Of a stretch of 15,334 nucleotides of DNA, positions 5,777 through 12,624 are shown piece after piece (position 1 is the first letter of the stretch; the number at the start of each line of letters is the position of its first letter). This DNA is from an uncultured Neisseria sp. (GTDB lineage Bacteria > Pseudomonadota > Gammaproteobacteria > Burkholderiales > Neisseriaceae). Location: assembly GCA_947097615.1 (NCBI GenBank), contig CAMURX010000018.1:1-15334 (forward strand), in the 5' to 3' direction. The notes under the pieces are model-generated. The model did not search any database. It had not been told where the DNA came from and saw only the letters and a list, made by a program, of their open reading frames with translations. The translations under genes and the position numbers were made by a program.

Positions 5777-7447
5777 ATGACCTCCCGCCGCGATCCCACC
5801 TTCTCCCTCGCCCTTGCCGCCCTCTTTGCCCTGCTGTTCGTCCTGCTTTACGGCGGCGCCAACCTGCTTGCCGCCCTTGTGCCGTGGCGCATCCGCCCCG
5901 CCCTGCCTTTTGAGGCCGCCGTTCCCTTTGTGCCCGCGTGGAGCATTGTTTATCTCAGCCTGCCGCTGCTGCTTCTGCTGTGCGGCCTGCGCTTGGACAG
6001 GCGTGGCGCGTGGACACTGTTTGCCGTCCTCGCCGCCGAACTGGCCGCCGCCGCTCCCTTTTTCGTCCTTCTGCCCGTTCAGACGGCCTGGCCGCCGCGC
6101 CAAGCCGAAGGCTTTTGGCAGCCCTTTTTCCTGTTGGCCGACCACATCAGCCTGACGCGCAACCACCTCCCCTCCCTGCACACCGCCTTCGCCCTCACCG
6201 CCGCCCGGTTCGCGTGGCGGCAGCGGTTTCCCGCCCGCGCCCTTTATCTCCTGTGGGCGGCGGCCGTCGTCCTCTCCACCCTGCTGATACACGAACACCA
6301 CTTGGCCGACCTCGCCGCAGGCGGCCTGCTCGCCCTCGCCGCCTGCCGCTTCGTTGCCCCGATAGCGGCGCGCGACAGCGTGTTCCGCCGCGCCGACACC
6401 GCCTTTCTGCTGCTGCACGAACAGGCCGCCTTCGCCCGCCGCCACCGCCGCTACGCCCTCATCAGCCTGATTCTCGCCCTCTACCGCATCCGCCGGCCCA
6501 AACGCGGCGGCCTGATGGTGGCGGGCTACTGCTTTTTGCAGGCTTTCGACGACCTGATGGACGGCGACAGGACGCTCCCACCAAAAGCGTGCGGGAATGG
6601 CGTTTCCGCAAGCCCCGTCGCCGAAGCAGACCGCCTGATAAGCGAATGGCAGCGCGGCGTTTTCGACACGCACGACCATTACAGCCGCCTCGCCGCCTGC
6701 TTCCGAGGCCGTCTGAACGCCGTTTTGCCGCCCGACACCGCCCGCGAAGCCGTGTTTCAGACGGCCTCCCTGCTGCACACCATGCGCCGCGACCGCCTGC
6801 GCGCCGACGCCGCCGAAATTTGGCCTGCCGCCGCACTCGCCGCCCACCACCGCGCCACCTTCGCCGACTCGCTCGACCTCCTCTTTGCCGCCGCAGGCGC
6901 AAGCAGCCGCAGCCGCGACCTGCCCGAACTGGCCGACGCGCTCGCCTGGTGCTCCGTAATGCGCGACCTGCGCCAAGACCTCGCTGCCGGCATCGTCAAC
7001 ATCCCCGCCGAAATTCTGAACCGAAACGACAAGCCGTCTGAACGCCCAAGTAGCCCAAGTAGGGTGTGTGGCGCAGCCACGCACGCGGATGGCGGATGGC
7101 AAAACAGCCGCCCCGCCGTTTCCGAACAACACAAACCGCGTGCGTCGCGGAGCGACACACCCTACGCAGCGGTTCAGACGGCCTCCGACCGCACAAACTC
7201 GACGCCCTTCCGCCCCGACTTCGCCGCCCTGTCCGCCGACCCCGCCGTGCGCCGATGGATACGCGGCGAATGCCACCGCGCCCGCGCCCTGCTCGACGTC
7301 CTCGAACCCCGCGCCGCCGCTCTGCCCGACCCCGCCGCCCGCCGCATCGCCTGCCTCTTCGCCCGCTCCGTGCGCAGCTTCGCCGAAAAACGCATCCTGC
7401 GGCTTTATCCGTGGCTGGATAAAGAAACATATAGTGAAACAAAATAG
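5777..7447 (+). CDS. Fused PAP2-type phosphatase and squalene/phytoene synthase-like enzyme
   Basis: This 556-aa protein joins two enzyme domains. Residues about 1-200 are membrane-embedded, with hydrophobic segments near 8-32, 52-70, 80-100 and 155-170. They carry PAP2 motifs: NHLPSLH (129-135, motif PSxH) and HEHHLADLAAG (172-182) with His174 and Asp178 in the HxxxD arrangement. This resembles the PAP2_3/inositol-phosphorylceramide-synthase type. Residues about 210-540 are like squalene/phytoene synthases, with both Asp-rich motifs: DDLMD (258-262) and MRDLRQDLAAG (395-405). The first domain could remove phosphate from a lipid pyrophosphate, the second condense or bind prenyl diphosphates at the inner membrane; coupling is inference. 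Residues about 420-470 come from a repeat insert (7033-7180). The last residues TYSETK and the stop lie within a Correia element. No clear ribosome-binding site precedes ATG 5777. Domain calls good, substrate unknown. Confidence 0.8.
   Translation: MTSRRDPTFSLALAALFALLFVLLYGGANLLAALVPWRIRPALPFEAAVPFVPAWSIVYLSLPLLLLLCGLRLDRRGAWTLFAVLAAELAAAAPFFVLLPVQTAWPPRQAEGFWQPFFLLADHISLTRNHLPSLHTAFALTAARFAWRQRFPARALYLLWAAAVVLSTLLIHEHHLADLAAGGLLALAACRFVAPIAARDSVFRRADTAFLLLHEQAAFARRHRRYALISLILALYRIRRPKRGGLMVAGYCFLQAFDDLMDGDRTLPPKACGNGVSASPVAEADRLISEWQRGVFDTHDHYSRLAACFRGRLNAVLPPDTAREAVFQTASLLHTMRRDRLRADAAEIWPAAALAAHHRATFADSLDLLFAAAGASSRSRDLPELADALAWCSVMRDLRQDLAAGIVNIPAEILNRNDKPSERPSSPSRVCGAATHADGGWQNSRPAVSEQHKPRASRSDTPYAAVQTASDRTNSTPFRPDFAALSADPAVRRWIRGECHRARALLDVLEPRAAALPDPAARRIACLFARSVRSFAEKRILRLYPWLDKETYSETK
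7033..7180. repeat. In-frame inverted-repeat insert in the fusion gene
   Basis: Arms at 7059-7087 and 7137-7165 both start GTAGGGTGTGT when read outward-in and match at most of 29 positions. Each arm also folds locally (GTGGC-gca-GCCAC and GTCGC-gga-GCGAC), and the differences between arms keep the local pairing. The unit is bracketed by opposed DUS at about 7033-7042 and 7171-7180. The reading frame stays open and adds roughly 50 low-complexity residues to the synthase domain, after its second Asp-rich motif. Confidence 0.65.
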
Positions 7448-7534
7448 GAAAGATACAAGGCAGCAAGCCGCAGACAGTACAAGTAGTACGGCAAGGCGCA
7501 GCAACGCCGTAGATTTTCGTGTTGTTTCACTATA
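7430..7534. mobile_element. Correia element (CREE/NEMIS), short form
   Basis: The 105-bp unit begins TATAGTGAAACAAAATAGG and ends GTTGTTTCACTATA, with terminal inverted repeats and the internal words GACAGTACAAGTAGTACGGC and GCGCAGCAACGCCGTAG typical of neisserial Correia elements. TA is present at both ends, consistent with TA target use. It matches the known short form, which lacks the internal ~50-bp block. It supplies the stop codon (7445-7447) of the upstream fusion gene. Such elements are mobilised in trans, can carry promoters and can be cut by RNase III in transcripts. Confidence 0.9.
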
Positions 7535-7536
7535 AA

Positions 7537-7562
7537 GGCCGTCTGAAAGCTTTCAGACGGCC
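7537..7562. terminator. DUS palindrome terminator
   Basis: Two opposed GGCCGTCTGAAAG sequences (7537-7549 and 7550-7562) form a gapless 26-bp palindrome directly after the Correia element. It is the likely terminator of the fusion gene. Confidence 0.75.
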
Positions 7563-7668
7563 AACACCGCGCCGGGACGCCGTTTCCCAAGCCGCCGCCG
7601 CAAAACTGCTGAACCGCACGCGCAAAACGGTTACACTCCCGCCCCGCGCACCATTGGGACACTGAAAT

Positions 7669-8466
7669 ATGAACAACGACCGCTGGCAAATCCACCGCTA
7701 CCTCGCCCAAACCGCCGACGAACGTCTGCAAATCCTCAAAGCCGCGCCGCAGCACATCCTGCTCTCGGGTGCTGACGGCGATCTCAGCCGCGGCCTGCTC
7801 GCCGCCCGCTACCCCAAAGCCGCCTTCTCCGAATACGACCCGCGCCCGGAATTTCTGCAAGCCGCCGCCGCCGCGCGCAAAAGCGGTTTTCTCGCCAAAC
7901 TGGCGGGCAAAAGCGTGCCGCAGCACTGCCAAAGCCTCGCCTCTCCGCCGCCCGAAGCCTCGGCGGATATGCTGTGGTCGAACCTCGGCCTCATCACCGA
8001 AGCCGACCCGCTGCCCGTTTTCCAAGCCTGGGCGCACGCGCTGAAAACCGACGGCCTGCTGTTTTTCACCCACTTCGGCCGCGACACCCTCGCCGAACTC
8101 ACAGGCCGTCTGAACGCGCTGGGACACGAAGCCCGCCGCCCCGCCCTGATCGATATGCACGACTTGGGCGACATGCTGGCCGACAGCGGCTTCTACGACC
8201 CCGTCACCGACACCGCCGCCCTGCGCCTCGAATACCGCAGCGCCGACACCTTCTGGCAGGACATGGACACCCTCGGCCTGTGGCGCGCCCTCGATTTCGC
8301 CGACCCCGCCGCCGCCCGCGCCGCCGTGGACGAAATGTGGCGGCGCGGCGAACTTGCCCACATCACTCTCGAAACCGTTTACGGCCACGCCGTCAAGAAA
8401 AAACACCTGCCCGAGGGCGAGAGCGAAGTATTGTTTTTCCCGCGCAATCAAAAGGGCGGCGCATGA
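7669..8466 (+). CDS. bioC: Malonyl-ACP O-methyltransferase BioC
   Basis: This 265-aa SAM-dependent methyltransferase would methylate malonyl-ACP to start pimelate-moiety synthesis for biotin, in the cytoplasm. The BioC signatures are DMLWSNLGL (100-108), FFTHFGRDTLAEL (132-144) and DMHDLGDMLADSGFYDPV (162-179). Length is close to E. coli BioC (251 aa). SAM-binding motif I is degenerate: ILLSGADGD (30-38) in place of the usual hhDhGCGxG, although the acidic residue after strand 2 is kept (EYDPR, Asp57). The start ATG 7669 is chosen because the N terminus WQIHRYLAQTADERL matches this subfamily; the ribosome-binding site is poor. The stop overlaps the next gene by four bases (ATGA), so the two are translationally coupled. 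No other bio gene is in the window. Confidence 0.82.
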   Translation: MNNDRWQIHRYLAQTADERLQILKAAPQHILLSGADGDLSRGLLAARYPKAAFSEYDPRPEFLQAAAAARKSGFLAKLAGKSVPQHCQSLASPPPEASADMLWSNLGLITEADPLPVFQAWAHALKTDGLLFFTHFGRDTLAELTGRLNALGHEARRPALIDMHDLGDMLADSGFYDPVTDTAALRLEYRSADTFWQDMDTLGLWRALDFADPAAARAAVDEMWRRGELAHITLETVYGHAVKKKHLPEGESEVLFFPRNQKGGA

Positions 8467-8888
8467 AAAAGCCCCGCCCCAACGCCGCCCTGCCGCCGTT
8501 TCCCGCCGCCCGTTTCGACGACGCCGTGCTGCGCCGCATCGCCGCCACCGCCGACCACGGCGCGGAAGCCGAACGCCACCATGCCGCCCTGCGCCGCATC
8601 GTGCGCGAACAAAACGGCCTGATCGACGGCAACAGCCAAGCCTACTACCCCGCCGACGCGCTCGAACTGTGCGCCCTCGGCCAAGCCGACGGCAACGCCG
8701 CCACCTTTACCCTCAGCCACCTGCTCATCGTCCGCAGCGCACTGGCCGAAACCTGCCCGTTCACCCTGCCGCCGCTGTGGCGGCAGTATCAGGCCGAACG
8801 CGGCATCCTGCCGCCGAGTCTGCAAGAAACGCTCGATGCCGCCTACCGCGCCGCGCATGAAAACGGGCTGATTGACGACAACTGGTAA
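8463..8888 (+). CDS. Hypothetical protein coupled to bioC
   Basis: This 141-aa soluble protein begins at ATG 8463, overlapping the bioC stop as ATGA; a much longer open frame upstream is only the shadow of bioC. It has no signal peptide, membrane segment or known motif. Recognisable stretches are RFDDAVLRRIAATADHGAEAERHHAALRRI (partly helical), NSQAYYPADALELCALGQ and LPPLWRQYQAERGILPP, and it ends AHENGLIDDNW. The protein looks mostly helical. The coupling suggests a role linked to BioC or simply co-expression. I do not recognise the family. A DUS hairpin follows at 8896-8924. Confidence 0.7.
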   Translation: MKKPRPNAALPPFPAARFDDAVLRRIAATADHGAEAERHHAALRRIVREQNGLIDGNSQAYYPADALELCALGQADGNAATFTLSHLLIVRSALAETCPFTLPPLWRQYQAERGILPPSLQETLDAAYRAAHENGLIDDNW

Positions 8889-8895
8889 GCGCATT

Positions 8896-8924
8896 TTTCA
8901 GACGGCCTCTGAGGCCGTCTGAAA
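8896..8924 (+). terminator. DUS inverted-pair terminator after bioC operon
   Basis: Opposed copies TTTCAGACGGCCTC (8896-8909) and its reverse complement (8911-8924) are separated by one base. The pair lies 8 bases after the stop of the hypothetical gene and 35 bases before the next start. Confidence 0.75.
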
Positions 8925-8958
8925 CCCCGATAAACAAACCCGACCGCAAAGGAAAACC

Positions 8959-9855
8959 ATGAAACCGCACACCCGCCGCGCCTTCCTCGCCCTCGCCGCC
9001 GCCCTCGTCCTCGCCGCCTGTCCGAGCGGCAACACGCCGCAGCCGCAGGTGCGCGTCAAACCTCAGCCGCAAAAACCGCAGGCCGTCGTCGCCATCGCCC
9101 TCGGCGGCGGCGCGTCGAAAGGCTTCGCCCATATCGGCATCCTCAAAGTGCTCAAACAGCACGGCATCCCCGTCAAAGTCGTCACCGGCACCAGCGCGGG
9201 CGCCATCGTCGGCAGCATGTACGCCTCGGGTATGTCGCCCGACCGCATGGAGCTGGAAGCGGAAATCCTCGGCAAAACCGATTTGGTCGACCTCACCCTG
9301 TCAACCAACGGCTTTATCAAGGGCGAAAAGCTGCAAGACTATGTCAACCGCAAAACGGGCAACCGCCCCATCGAGCAGTTTCCGCTCAAATTCGCCGCCG
9401 TCGCCACCGATTTCTCCACCGGCAAGGCCGTGGCCTTCAACCGCGGCAACGCGGGGCAGGCGGTGCGCGCCTCGGCCGCCATTCCCAACGTGTTCCAGCC
9501 CGTCCTTATCGGCGGCCGCAAATACGTCGACGGCGGCCTGACCCAGCCCGTGCCCGTCACCGCCGCGCGGCAGCAGGGGGCGAATTTCGTCATTGCCGTC
9601 GATATTTCCGCCAAACCGGAGAGCGCGGTCGACAAAAGTTTCTTCGCCTACCTCGATCAGACGCTCAACATCATGAGCACTTCGGCGCTGAACGCCGAGC
9701 TGGGCAAGGCCGACGTGGTCATCAAACCGCGCGTGCAGAACCTCGGCGCGGTGGGCGGTTTCGACCAGAAGGCGCAGGCGATTAAAACGGGTGAAGCCGC
9801 CGCTCTCGCCGCCCTGCCGGAAATCAAACGCAAGCTGGCGGCCTACCGCTATTGA
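8959..9855 (+). CDS. Patatin-like phospholipase lipoprotein
   Basis: This 298-aa protein is a serine acyl hydrolase of the patatin/RssA type, probably lipid-anchored in the cell envelope. The lipoprotein signal ends LAAC (18-21), so Cys21 would be lipidated; a Pro/Gln/Lys-rich linker follows (22-41). The oxyanion motif is GGGASKG (49-55), the nucleophile elbow is GTSAG (77-81, Ser79), and the catalytic dyad Asp is in DGG (191-193). All catalytic elements are present. A good ribosome-binding site (AAGGAAAA) precedes ATG 8959. It stands alone between DUS hairpins. The substrate is unknown; phospholipase activity is inferred from the family. Confidence 0.88.
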   Translation: MKPHTRRAFLALAAALVLAACPSGNTPQPQVRVKPQPQKPQAVVAIALGGGASKGFAHIGILKVLKQHGIPVKVVTGTSAGAIVGSMYASGMSPDRMELEAEILGKTDLVDLTLSTNGFIKGEKLQDYVNRKTGNRPIEQFPLKFAAVATDFSTGKAVAFNRGNAGQAVRASAAIPNVFQPVLIGGRKYVDGGLTQPVPVTAARQQGANFVIAVDISAKPESAVDKSFFAYLDQTLNIMSTSALNAELGKADVVIKPRVQNLGAVGGFDQKAQAIKTGEAAALAALPEIKRKLAAYRY

Positions 9856-9867
9856 GCGTTTGCAGAC

Positions 9868-9910
9868 AGAGGCCGTCTGAAAGTCCGCCGCTGGCTTTCA
9901 GACGGCCTCT
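9868..9910 (+). terminator. DUS hairpin terminator after patatin gene
   Basis: A 16-bp stem (9868-9883 with 9895-9910) has an 11-nt loop and is followed by TTT. It lies 13 bases after the stop codon. It is the first of two hairpins that separate two convergent genes. Confidence 0.85.
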
Positions 9911-9927
9911 TTGCCGCCGAAAACAAT

Positions 9928-9961
9928 AAGGCCGTCTGAAACCGGAGTTTCAGACGGCCTT
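9928..9961 (-). terminator. DUS hairpin terminator after mgtE
   Basis: A 15-bp stem (9928-9942 with 9947-9961) has a 4-nt loop. On the minus strand it follows the mgtE stop by 12 bases and is followed by TTATTGTTTTC, a fair T-rich tail. Confidence 0.85.
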
Positions 9962-9973
9962 TGCCATACGCGC

Positions 9974-11416
9974 TTACAGCAGGAACATCGTCGCCAGCCC
10001 GAGGAAAATCAGAAAGCCGCCCGAGTCGGTGACGGCGGTAATCAATACCGAGCTGCCCAGCGCGGGGTCGCGGCCGAGTTTTTCCATCACGATGGGAATC
10101 AGCACGCCGACGGCGGCGGCCAAAAGCAGGTTGAGCGTCATGGCGGCCACCATCACCAGGCCGATGCCGACGCTGCCGTAGAGCAGATAGGAGAGCAGCC
10201 CCATCACGCTGCCCCACAGGATGCCGTTTACCAGCGCAACGCCGATTTCCTTTTTCAGCAGCCGCCCGGCCTGGATGTCGGCAAGCTGGCCGACGGCCAT
10301 CGCGCGCACAATCATGGTAATGGTTTGGTTGCCCGAATTGCCGCCGATGCCCGCCACAATCGGCATCAGAGCGGCTAGGGCGACGATTTTTTCGATGCTG
10401 CCTTCAAACGCGCCGATGACGCGGCTGGCGAGAAAGGCGGTGCACAGGTTGATGGCCAGCCACATCCAGCGGTTTTTCACCGAGTCGAGCACGGGGGCAA
10501 ACAGGTCTTCTTCTTCCTGCAAACCGGCCATATTCAAAATGTCGGCTTCCGATTCTTCACGGATCACGTCCACCATTTCGTCAATGGTGATGCGGCCGAT
10601 GAGTTTGCCGTTTGCGTCGATCACGGGCGCGGTCACCAGGTCGTAACGCTCGAAGGCCTGCGCGGCTTCTTCGGCGTCGTCCTGCGGCGAGAAACGCACC
10701 ACGTCGGTGGCCATGACGTCGGCCACCAAATCTTCGGGGTTGGAAATCAGCAGTTTGCGCACGGGCAGCACGCCGATCAGCACGTCTTCTTCGTCGACGA
10801 CGAAGATTTTGTCGGTGTGGTCGGGCAGGCTGTCGAAGCGGCGCAGGTAGCGCAAAACGACTTCGCAGGTGACGTCGGCGCGCACGCTCACCAGCTCGAA
10901 GTCCATCAGCGCGCCGACTTGACCGTCTTCGTAGGACATCGCCGCTTTCACCTGCTCGCGCTCTTCCTCGTCGCGCGTTTGCAGGGCTTCGTATACGACT
11001 TGGTGCGGCAGATCGTCGGCCAGCTCGGCCAGCTCGTCGGCATCCATGTCTTCCACCGCCGAGAGCAGCTCTTCGCGGTTCATCGCCTCGATCAGCGTTT
11101 CGCGCACCGCTTCGGACACTTCCAGCAGCACCTCGCCGTCGTCTTCCGGCTCGGCCAGCCGCCACACCACCACGCGCTCTTTAGGCGGCAGCGATTCGAG
11201 CAGCGCGGCCATGTCGGCGGGGTGCAGCTCGTGCAGAATGCCGGTCAGCTCCGACAGTTTTTCGTTGAGGGAAGCGTCGGCCAGCGGCGCGGCGGCGGCG
11301 ATTTGCGCGTAAACGGGCAGCAGCGCGGCGGCCAGCTCGTGCACGCGGTCGATATCGAGTTCGAGACGCTGCGCGTCGGACGGACGGGAAGGGGAAACGG
11401 GATTCTGGCTGCTCAT
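9974..11416 (-). CDS. mgtE: Magnesium transporter/channel MgtE
   Basis: This 480-aa inner-membrane protein imports Mg2+. Its order is typical of MgtE: N-terminal superhelical domain (about 45-145, HPADMAALLESLPPKERVVVW), paired CBS domains (about 150-265, with DKIFVVDEEDVLIGVLPVRKLL and YDLVTAPVIDANGKLIGRITIDEM), a connecting helix, then five membrane segments. The pore signature PIVAGIGGNSGNQT lies near residues 350-362, and the last segment has TAVTDSGGFLIFLGLA, with the conserved Asp. The start ATG 11416 (MSSQNPVS) is chosen because GGAG lies 7 bases upstream; an 11-residue extension to 11449 looks unlike the family. The cytosolic domain gates the pore by Mg2+ in characterised homologues. 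Length is normal. Confidence 0.95.
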   Translation of the reverse strand: MSSQNPVSPSRPSDAQRLELDIDRVHELAAALLPVYAQIAAAAPLADASLNEKLSELTGILHELHPADMAALLESLPPKERVVVWRLAEPEDDGEVLLEVSEAVRETLIEAMNREELLSAVEDMDADELAELADDLPHQVVYEALQTRDEEEREQVKAAMSYEDGQVGALMDFELVSVRADVTCEVVLRYLRRFDSLPDHTDKIFVVDEEDVLIGVLPVRKLLISNPEDLVADVMATDVVRFSPQDDAEEAAQAFERYDLVTAPVIDANGKLIGRITIDEMVDVIREESEADILNMAGLQEEEDLFAPVLDSVKNRWMWLAINLCTAFLASRVIGAFEGSIEKIVALAALMPIVAGIGGNSGNQTITMIVRAMAVGQLADIQAGRLLKKEIGVALVNGILWGSVMGLLSYLLYGSVGIGLVMVAAMTLNLLLAAAVGVLIPIVMEKLGRDPALGSSVLITAVTDSGGFLIFLGLATMFLL

Positions 11417-11726
11417 AAATGCTCCGCCCGCATGAAGGCGGCAGGGCATTCAGGCGGGATGGCTATGGATTGCGTAAGGGAAGGAAAAATGTCAAAAGAC
11501 AGGGAAGTTCCATGATTTCTGCCTGCGGCGCAGGCGGCAAACGAAAACGGCGCATTGTAACACAATGTTAAAGCCCCTCCGGCTGCACACACGTTTTCTG
11601 ACACAATCACGCACAAACTTGATAATACTTTCCATTTGTAGCACAATGCGGCCGCAGGACGATACGCCGTTTGCCGCGAATCGTTTGCCAAACATTCAAA
11701 CATCCGTAAACAAGAGAGACATCCTT
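11417..11726. other. Divergent intergenic region between mgtE and the exported protein
   Basis: This 310-bp stretch holds no convincing gene. It contains a 15-bp palindrome CATTGT-aac-ACAATG (11553-11567) that could be an operator, a further ACAATG half site at 11643-11648, a sigma70-type promoter for the plus-strand gene (11598-11626) and GTTTGCCAAAC at about 11684-11694. No DUS is present. Confidence 0.5.
11598..11626 (+). promoter_or_regulatory. Predicted sigma70 promoter of the exported protein
   Basis: CTGACA (11598-11603), a 17-bp spacer and GATAAT (11621-11626) each match consensus at five of six bases. A second overlapping candidate is TTGATA (11619-11624) with CACAAT (11642-11647), also 17 bp apart. 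Both would give a leader of roughly 75-95 bases before ATG 11727. Confidence 0.55.
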
Positions 11727-12422
11727 ATGAAAAAAACCGCCCTGATTCTGGCCGCCGCCTTCGCCGCAGCCGCCCTGCCCGCCTCCGCCGCCGATTTCGG
11801 CAGCAAGCAAACCCTCACCATCGACGGCAAAGCCGCCTATCTGGCCGAAACCTCCGCCCGCATCCTCGCCAATAAAGAGCTCAAAGCGCCCGAGCTGGTA
11901 GACGACATCACCGACGGCCTGTCCGGCACAAAAGTGCCCGGTTACAAAATCATGATTATGGGACGCACCTACTCCGCCGCCGCCGAGACCAAGCCGCCCA
12001 AAGAAGGCCAGAGCCAATGGCGCGAGAAAGCCTATGTCCACAGAGGCATCAAACTGTTTGTCGGCATTCCCGTCGCCAAAGGCAAACCCGATTTGGCACA
12101 CGCCCGCCTGCTCAACATCGGTGTGGTGGACGACAACGGCGGCGACGCCCCGCACACGCCTGACGAGAAAATCCGCCCCGTCGGCAAACAGCTGATGAAC
12201 GAAAACGCCGTGGTTGAAAAAGCCCACCTGCACATCAGCGAGCTGGAACTGCCGAACATGAAAAAAGGCGAAGCCAGCGGCGGCGGCGTGAAGCTGAAAG
12301 CCGGTGCGGTGATCGACGGCAAAGCGGTGGAAACCGAACTCGACAGCACCTTCACCCGCTTCTATACCGCCAAACCGACCAGCAGCGAGCCGTTCAAAGC
12401 CGACAAGCGTTTTGTGAAATAA
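11727..12422 (+). CDS. Exported protein of unknown function
   Basis: This 231-aa protein has a textbook Sec signal peptide (MKKTALILAAAFAAAALPASA, cleavage after Ala21). The mature 210 residues are mixed and soluble, with no lipobox and no cysteine after the signal, so a periplasmic or secreted location is likely. Recognisable stretches are LVDDITDGLSGTKVPGYKIMIMGRTY, KAYVHRGIKLFVGIPVAKGKPDLAHARLLNIGVVDDNGG and KAHLHISELELPNMKKG. I know no domain for it. The start ATG 11727 has a purine-rich AAGAGAGA upstream and a good promoter. A longer open frame to 11565 would hide the signal peptide. It is a single-gene unit closed by a DUS hairpin at 12440. Confidence 0.8.
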   Translation: MKKTALILAAAFAAAALPASAADFGSKQTLTIDGKAAYLAETSARILANKELKAPELVDDITDGLSGTKVPGYKIMIMGRTYSAAAETKPPKEGQSQWREKAYVHRGIKLFVGIPVAKGKPDLAHARLLNIGVVDDNGGDAPHTPDEKIRPVGKQLMNENAVVEKAHLHISELELPNMKKGEASGGGVKLKAGAVIDGKAVETELDSTFTRFYTAKPTSSEPFKADKRFVK

Positions 12423-12439
12423 GCCGCGTTTTTTCGTAC

Positions 12440-12484
12440 AAAGGCCGTCTGAAAACCCCGAAAAGGGTTTTTCAGACGGCCTTT
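12440..12484 (+). terminator. DUS hairpin terminator after exported protein
   Basis: Opposed uptake sequences at about 12440-12455 and 12467-12483 form a stem of about 16 bp around an 11-nt loop, ending in CCTTTT. It lies 17 bases after the stop codon. The 100 bases that follow (12485-12585) show no gene. Confidence 0.85.
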
Positions 12485-12585
12485 TGACAATGGTTGCCGC
12501 CGCTCCCGATTTTCGATTACACCAAATCAAAGCCCGCGCCGGACAAGCAGCCGAAGCAGGCGCACTAGGCGTAAAGCACAACAAA

Positions 12586-12624
12586 GGCCGTCTGAAAACC
12601 CGTAAAACCGGTTTTCAGACGGCC
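12586..12624 (-). terminator. DUS hairpin overlapping the Nudix stop codon
   Basis: A 15-bp stem (12586-12600 with 12610-12624) has a 9-nt loop. The TGA inside the uptake word (12615-12617, minus strand) is the stop codon of the Nudix gene, so the hairpin starts within the last codons (protein end QTAV). It would terminate the minus-strand operon. Confidence 0.75.

Noticed and set aside
7597..7668. bioC promoter with TACACT at 7632-7637
   Set aside because: The -10 matches only four of six bases and the -35 position (CTGAAC) is poor.
12485..12585. Possible gene remnant (reading DFRLHQIKARAGQAAEAGALG)
   Set aside because: Short, no start or stop of its own, and lies between two DUS hairpins; not enough to support a pseudogene.
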